A stretch of DNA of 19,412 bases from JANQPX01 sp051010395 (GTDB taxonomy: Bacteria; Pseudomonadota; Alphaproteobacteria; Geminicoccales; Geminicoccaceae). The position numbers and the translations under genes were made by a program. Every line of letters starts with the position of its first letter. Positions within the stretch are counted from its first letter, which is position 1. Below are positions 15,417-19,412 of this stretch, piece by piece. The notes under the pieces are model-generated. The model was not told the DNA's origin, did not search any database, and saw only the letters and a program-made list of their open reading frames with translations. The stretch spans positions 1 through 19,412 of the forward strand of contig JBPCVQ010000451.1 in NCBI GenBank assembly GCA_051010395.1, given 5' to 3'.

Positions 15417-15445
15417 TCAGCGTGACGAGGTCCAGTCAACGCTGA
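15417..15445 (-). terminator. Stem-loop between convergent GGDEF-EAL and hydrolase genes
   Basis: TCAGCGT (15417-15423) and ACGCTGA (15439-15445) are perfect 7-base arms around 15 bases, 12 bases past the stop of the minus-strand hydrolase gene. Read on the minus strand it is followed by a GC-rich stretch and TTTT (15404-15407). It is a weak terminator candidate. The rest of 15275-15456 holds nothing recognisable. Confidence 0.28.
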
Positions 15446-15456
15446 ACACCGCGTAT

Positions 15457-16440
15457 TCATTCCCATTCGAGTTCGGCATAGGCAGCGCTGATATTGCGTC
15501 CGTGGGTCTCGTCGAAGAGCGCCCAATGCGGCCGCTCGCTTTCGAGCGGAAGCGCACGGACGGCGTCCTCCAAAAGCCCGCCATCGGCGAGGAACGCACG
15601 CACGGAATCCCGAAGTGTCGTGAGATAGCGCGTTTGTGGTTCAAAAGCGCCCGGAGGTGACGCATGGGCCGGGCCGTGCCCGGGGACGACGGTTTTCGCG
15701 CCGATTTCGTGAATGTCGTCGATCACATCGACCCAGCCGAGGAGGCTGCCGTCGACCACCGGGCAGCGCTCCATGAACAGGAGGTCGCCGGCGAACAGGA
15801 CCCCGCTCGCCTGATCGAGGACGGTGAGATCGTTGTCGGTATGCGCGGTCGCATGCGCCCGGAGCGTGAGCTTTCGCCCGCCCAGATCGATGTCCAACAC
15901 GTCCTCGACCAGCAGATCCGGCATGACGACCTCGGTGCCCTCAGCCAATTCTCCCAGGCTTTCCATGAGGTTATCGAGGTAAAAGCCCCCCCGTTGATCG
16001 AGTGCTGCCGGCAGCTTCCGGTGGCCGACGAAGTTCGGGGAATCCGCAAGAAAAGCGGCATGTCCGAAGACATGGTCCGGATGCACATGGGTGGCGATCA
16101 CATAGCGGATCGGCAAGTCCGTGACCGCCCGGATCGCCTCCCGGAGCTCCCGCCCCGCCGCCACCGTGCTGCCCGTATCGACCACAGCCACAGCCTCCTC
16201 GCCGACGACCCAACCGACATTGGCGATATGGCCGGCATTGGCCGGGTTCACTAGCTCATGCACACCTTGACGAACATACACACCAGGCACAATTTCCCGA
16301 AGGAAACCAGTCGCTTGCAGTCTATGTGCTGGAAAACTTATGGCCGACCCAGCACCGACCGCAACTGCCCCCGCCAACCATAAGAACCTCCGTCGATCAG
16401 CCTCCTCCGCCTCGTCATCTGCCCTATCAGCGCCCACCAT
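15457..16440 (-). CDS. Tat-exported metallo-beta-lactamase-fold hydrolase, quinoprotein relay type
   Basis: 327 residues. The N-terminus holds RRRFLWLAGAVAVGAGSAIS (16-35), a twin-arginine (Tat) signal, so the folded zinc enzyme is exported to the periplasm. The metallo-beta-lactamase fold has a complete di-zinc site: His118, His120, Asp122 and His123 (THVHPDH), His200 (ATAHTDNDL), Asp219 (AGDLLF) and His255 (PGHGPA). It reads like the SoxH-related zinc hydrolases that accompany PQQ-dependent dehydrogenases together with the SoxYZ-like carrier (the quinoprotein relay system metallohydrolases). Its reaction is not known. The start ATG 16440 has AGGCGGG upstream. It is divergent from the hybrid kinase gene with 57 bases between. 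The c-di-GMP operon separates it from the SoxYZ-like gene about 3.9 kb away. Confidence 0.88.
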   Translation of the reverse strand: MVGADRADDEAEEADRRRFLWLAGAVAVGAGSAISFPAHRLQATGFLREIVPGVYVRQGVHELVNPANAGHIANVGWVVGEEAVAVVDTGSTVAAGRELREAIRAVTDLPIRYVIATHVHPDHVFGHAAFLADSPNFVGHRKLPAALDQRGGFYLDNLMESLGELAEGTEVVMPDLLVEDVLDIDLGGRKLTLRAHATAHTDNDLTVLDQASGVLFAGDLLFMERCPVVDGSLLGWVDVIDDIHEIGAKTVVPGHGPAHASPPGAFEPQTRYLTTLRDSVRAFLADGGLLEDAVRALPLESERPHWALFDETHGRNISAAYAELEWE

Positions 16441-16497
16441 GAAACCCGCCTGTTAACCATTATTATACCTTTCGATGATACCACATCGTCCGGACCC
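16441..16497. promoter_or_regulatory. Short divergent promoter region
   Basis: Only 57 bases separate the starts of the hydrolase (-) and hybrid kinase (+) genes. The central part is AT-rich (TTAACCATTATTATACC at 16453-16469), and TATTAT (16461-16466) resembles a -10 box. The two promoters must overlap, so the genes may be regulated together or in opposition. Confidence 0.35.
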
Positions 16498-18159
16498 ATG
16501 ACTATCTGGACGGACCTGGCCATGAACCAGCGCGATGAACGCCAGGAAAGCGAGGGATTGGCGGCCCTGAAGCGCTATCAGATCCTGGATAGCGAGCCCG
16601 AACCGGCCTTCGATCGGTTGACTAAGCTAGCCGCCAGCCTCTTCAAGACGCCCATCGTAACGCTCACCTTCGCCGCCGACGGTTGCGTCTGGAACAAATC
16701 GACCGTCGGCCTTGCATCCTTCGAACATGCTGGAATGTCGGAGTTTTCCATGCATGCTGTCGAGCGCAGCGGGATACTAGTGGTCGAAGATGCCTCCACT
16801 AACCCACAGTTCGTCGACAATCCGCTGGTGAAATCAGCTCCGTTTCTCCGCTTCTACGCCGGGACACCATTGATAACTCCAAACGGCCAGCAAATCGGTA
16901 CACTCAGCATCGCCGATGCCAGCCCTCGATCAGACTTCTCCGCTACCGACGCCGACCGGCTTCAAGACCTGGCAGCCATGGTTATCGAACAGCTCGAATT
17001 TCAACTAAAGCGCCCGAATTGGGGACAGGCTAAGAAGAAAGGTTTCGAGTTTTTCACGACTATGAGTCACGAAATCAGGACCCCGATGAACGGCGTCCTC
17101 GGCATGGCTGAACTACTCCTCATTGCCGACGATCTGAGCGACCGGCACCGCCACCGCGTCGAGATCATCAAGCGATCAGGCGAGAATCTCCTGTCCATGC
17201 TCGATCACATCATCGAGCTCGCCAAGATAGAAACTGCAGAGGGCACAGAAGAGACATCATCTTTCGATCCCCTGGAAATCGTGCATGACATTCATAACCA
17301 GTTTCAATCGAAAGACATTGGTAAGACGATCGAGCTCAATCTCATCAAGGGTCGTCTCGATATTATCGGAGACGCTCCAAGATTTAGGAAACTCTTCACG
17401 TATTTCCTGAACAGCGCATTAGCGACCTCAGCAGAGGGACCAATCCGCATAGCCTTGGTAGCAAGGCCGGTTGCTGGCGGAAAAATCCAAGCTCGTTTCG
17501 AAATCAAGAATGCCAATATCGACTCTGACATGATCGAACGTATGCTGGCTACATTCGAGCGAGATGATCTCATTTCCACTGGCAGCTTTAGTGAAACTGA
17601 TCTTGGCCTGCTCATCTGCAAAAAACTTTGCGAAGCGATGGGCGGCGATATCGGCATAGATCGACTTGCAGGTAAAGACTCTGTTTTCTGGCTGGAGATC
17701 ACCCTTAGTGGACAAATCGGACATGCTGCCTCCAAAGAAGCATCAACAGCATCTGTTGCGACAGAAATCCGTAATGATACGGACACTGTTTGGGATGTTC
17801 TCGTAGCCGAAGACAACCCAGAGATGGCACTTCTCGTCGAGGATCTTCTTGAAGAGGCAGGCTACCATGTGACTGTCGCTCCTGACGGAGCATCAGTCTT
17901 AAGAATCCTTGGTGAGCAGCACATCGATGTTGTGCTGATGGACGGACGGATGCCTGACATGAGCGGCTTCGAAACGGCCGATCTCATTCGGAAACTACCG
18001 GACGAATGTGCCAAAGTGCCAATCATTGCCTTGACCGCAGATGCTTTAGCTGGTGATCGCGAACGTTATCTCTCAGCCGGTATGGATGACTACGTTGCGA
18101 AACCCGTCGACTACGAGACTCTCATAAGTGCGATCGAACGCTGTTGTAGCGAACATTAA
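16498..18159 (+). CDS. Hybrid histidine kinase: GAF-HisKA-(degenerate ATPase)-receiver
   Basis: 553 residues, soluble. GAF sensor domain at about 18-170 (ALKRYQILDSEPEPAFDRLT). HisKA H-box TTMSHEIRTPMNGVLGM with phosphoacceptor His191. Then an HATPase-like region (about 255-405) that keeps Asn305 of the N-box and a partial G2 (SETDLGLLICKKLCEAMGG) but has no D-x-G-x-G G1 box: the matching segment reads FEIKNANIDSDMIERML. Receiver domain at about 432-550 with Asp439, phosphoacceptor Asp482 (LMDGRMPDMSG), Thr513 and Lys535. ATP binding may therefore be weak or lost, and the protein could act as a phosphotransfer or scaffold partner (inference). ATG 16498 or ATG 16522 could be the start; neither has a strong ribosome site. 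A/T third positions become frequent in the second half, unlike the upstream genes. Confidence 0.88.
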   Translation: MTIWTDLAMNQRDERQESEGLAALKRYQILDSEPEPAFDRLTKLAASLFKTPIVTLTFAADGCVWNKSTVGLASFEHAGMSEFSMHAVERSGILVVEDASTNPQFVDNPLVKSAPFLRFYAGTPLITPNGQQIGTLSIADASPRSDFSATDADRLQDLAAMVIEQLEFQLKRPNWGQAKKKGFEFFTTMSHEIRTPMNGVLGMAELLLIADDLSDRHRHRVEIIKRSGENLLSMLDHIIELAKIETAEGTEETSSFDPLEIVHDIHNQFQSKDIGKTIELNLIKGRLDIIGDAPRFRKLFTYFLNSALATSAEGPIRIALVARPVAGGKIQARFEIKNANIDSDMIERMLATFERDDLISTGSFSETDLGLLICKKLCEAMGGDIGIDRLAGKDSVFWLEITLSGQIGHAASKEASTASVATEIRNDTDTVWDVLVAEDNPEMALLVEDLLEEAGYHVTVAPDGASVLRILGEQHIDVVLMDGRMPDMSGFETADLIRKLPDECAKVPIIALTADALAGDRERYLSAGMDDYVAKPVDYETLISAIERCCSEH

Positions 18160-18842
18160 ACCAGCAAACCATTTAACTTACTGATTTTTTTCTTTGCCTA
18201 AGGCTCTACTACTAATCCAGCGTGGTTCAGCATTGTGGTACAAGAAGAAGAGAGGTGAGTATGATGGATAACTTATAGAGGTCACCGGGAATGTTGCCCA
18301 CGATAAGGTCCACCTCGCTACTATCGTCCAGAACTTTGCCAGCGTGTTGCCGAAATCCACTAACAGTGTTGGCCTGACGGTCATCGGGAGCCATGGGGCA
18401 CGACATGTCGTTGTGTCGTCGAGAGAGTTCGCAGTGCGATTTTTTGCTGAACTTTGATGCGCTGTCACGTTTGACGGACCATTCTTTTTACGATCAGCTT
18501 CGAGAGAGGTCTTACCGACAGCGTTTTTTGACGGGCCGGTCGACGACCCGTGCGCGCGCTACAATTCATCCACATGTTGCGGTCGCCCTTCGCTGCCACC
18601 GAGTCGGTATTTTCGCATATTGTTTCGATAGCCTGGACAGCGAGCGTCTCGGATCGTTCTTCGCTTTGGAAAACACAATCGCGCTTGCCGCCGAACGTGC
18701 GCGAGACAGTTTTTTCCCGAGTTTTGGCGTGGCTGGGCGAGCATGGGCCGAACAGAGAAGAACCGCTCTCCGCTAGCCGGCCTGGGACGTTGGAGTTTTG
18801 AGCTACAGTTTAGGCCTGCCGGTGAGGTTTTTCATGGTTGGC
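18160..18842. other. Stretch without a recognisable gene
   Basis: 683 bases between the hybrid kinase gene and the transposase remnant. GC and codon-like periodicity are lower than in the genes to the left. Open frames on both strands (the longest 127 codons, plus strand, 18393-18776) have low-complexity, shadow-like compositions and no family pattern. One 61-codon open stretch without a start (18272-18454, ending at TGA 18455-18457) has a more protein-like composition (VGLTVIGSHGARHVVVSS) and may be a decayed gene. The right end (about 18780-18842) probably includes the degraded terminal repeat of the IS3-type element. Confidence 0.45.
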
Positions 18843-19286
18843 TCATGCCGCTATCTTGGCTGGCTGCGAGTTGTCGTGTTGGCGGTAGACGGCGTCGGGT
18901 GTCCGACCGTCATGGGCGGCATGTGGCCGTCGCTGATTGTAGAAAGTCATCCAGGAACCGAGCCCATTTCTGGTGTCGCGGCCGCCCATCCAGGCGTGCG
19001 CACAGAAGCATTCTTATTTGAGCGATCGCCATGGCCGTTCGACGAACATATTGTCCAGCCATCGGCCCTTGCCGTCCATCGAGGTCCGGATGCCGGCCGC
19101 CTTCAGTTTTTGCGTGAAATCGAAGGATGTGAATTGGCTGTCCTGGTCCGAGCTGAAGATCTCGGGTTCGCCATGACGAGCCAGAGCCTCTTCCAAGGCG
19201 TCGACGCAAAACGCAGCCTCCATGGTGTTGGAAAGCCGCCAGTCCATGGTGGCGACCAGATACAAGAAGCCGCGGGCCAGCGGGGA
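18843..19286 (-). pseudogene. IS3-family transposase OrfB, 3' remnant (interrupted and mutated)
   Basis: 148 codons, read on the minus strand from the group II intron edge to TGA at 18843-18845, match the C-terminal rve (DDE) domain of IS3-family OrfB: RGFLYLVATMDW, SDQDSQFTSFDFT with the second catalytic Asp, SMDGKGRWLDNMFVERPWRS with the catalytic Glu, and FYNQRRPHAAHDGRTPDAVY near the end. Decay is plain: a TAA at 19014-19016 replaces the tyrosine codon usually found after WRSLK; about eight residues of the normal motif between MDW and RLSNTM are missing in frame; and the usual DQGSQF is DQDSQF. The 5' part, including the first catalytic Asp, lies beyond the intron and outside the window, if it exists. 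Inactive. Confidence 0.85.
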
Positions 19287-19412
19287 GTGGAGTAAGAAGC
19301 GCTTTCGCGCTTCTCCTCCCCGAACCGTACGTGCGCCTTTCAGCGCATACGGCTCTCCATTCAAGTTTGGCTCATGGCCATAGCAACATCATAACGTTGC
19401 GAGCTTGTGCTG
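19287..19412 (-). mobile_element. Group II intron, 3' end (end of domain IV, domains V and VI), continuing past the window
   Basis: On the minus strand, 19355-19322 is a complete 34-base domain V: arms GAGCCGTA and TACGGTTC, an upper stem TGCGCT/GGCGCA capped by GAAA, and the 2-base CG bulge. After a GG linker, 19319-19287 folds as domain VI: GGAG-GAGAAGCGC pairs with GCGCTTCTT-CTCC around a GAAA loop, leaving one bulged A at 19293 as the branch point, seven bases from the AC that ends the intron at 19287. The remaining 57 bases (19356-19412) would be the end of domain IV; the reverse transcriptase/maturase gene must lie outside if present. The intron sits inside an IS3-type transposase gene in the same orientation. 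Confidence 0.87.
19322..19355 (-). ncRNA. Group II intron domain V (catalytic hairpin)
   Basis: The 34-nucleotide catalytic core hairpin of the intron: 8-base lower stem including the AGC triad, 2-base bulge, 6-base upper stem and GAAA tetraloop, all matching the conserved domain V form. It is complete with no disrupting changes, so this part of the ribozyme looks functional. Confidence 0.87.

Noticed and set aside
18178..18468. 96-codon minus-strand frame
   Set aside because: Composition looks random and it matches nothing I know.
18393..18776. 127-codon plus-strand frame in the unassigned stretch
   Set aside because: Arg/Ser/Phe-rich composition without domain pattern; competing open frames of similar size on both strands; no ribosome site seen.
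19263..19364. Apparent N-terminus of the transposase frame running from ATG 19364 through the intron
   Set aside because: This part of the open frame is the intron's domains V and VI read by chance in frame; transposase similarity starts only after the 3' splice site.
1..19412. CRISPR array, tRNA or rRNA genes, riboswitches
   Set aside because: No regularly spaced repeats, no tRNA cloverleaf or rRNA sequence, and no recognisable riboswitch core on either strand by eye.

Overview
The window looks like chromosomal DNA from an alphaproteobacterium, probably of the Hyphomicrobiales (rhizobia and relatives). This rests on the high GC with GC-rich third codon positions, UgpC/MalK-type and Opp/Dpp-type ABC genes that read like rhizobial ones, an intracellular PhaZ with a PhaR-like box, and parts of a PQQ-quinoprotein relay system. 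The assignment comes from protein character only; there is no rRNA or tRNA here.

Layout. 1-1650 (+): the 3' end of an LDH2-type malate/lactate dehydrogenase gene and a sugar-type ABC ATPase, likely the tail of a catabolic/uptake operon. 2028-3347 (+): phaZ, with a TGC-rich palindrome typical of PhaR operators in front. 3331-4286 (-): a small exported protein and a FlaR/adenylate-kinase-like P-loop protein whose 3' end overlaps phaZ. 4411-6569 (-): two OppB/OppC-type permeases without a binding protein or ATPase. 6737-8032 (+): a D-serine-dehydratase-like PLP enzyme, divergent from the permeases. 8146-8920 (-): an ArsR regulator and SRPBCC protein, translationally coupled, with inverted repeats in front. 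9039-10190 (+): a class III nucleotide cyclase.

The most interesting part is 10327-16440. Three minus-strand genes belong to families known from PQQ-dependent alcohol dehydrogenase loci: a PqqD-type protein (10327-10614), an exported SoxYZ-like fusion carrier (10767-11603) and a Tat-exported metallo-beta-lactamase-fold hydrolase (15457-16440). Between them on the plus strand lies a heme-NO sensor operon: an H-NOX protein (11984-12544), then a 901-residue HNOBA-coiled coil-PAS-PAS-GGDEF-EAL protein (12569-15274). The two ORFs are 24 bases apart in the same reading frame and together repeat the domain order of animal soluble guanylate cyclase, with a c-di-GMP output in place of cGMP. NO (or O2/redox) control of c-di-GMP, possibly tied to quinoprotein respiration, is my inference.

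16498-18159 (+) encodes a GAF-HisKA-receiver hybrid protein whose ATP-binding domain has lost its G1 glycine box. From about 17000 on, base usage becomes more AT-rich. 18160-18842 holds nothing I recognise. The window ends in mobile DNA: a decayed IS3-family transposase (18843-19286, -) interrupted by the 3' end of a group II intron, whose domains V and VI can be read in full (19287-19355) and which runs off the right edge.

Signalling proteins are dense here (class III cyclase, H-NOX, GGDEF-EAL, hybrid kinase), and the right side has an accessory, island-edge character.
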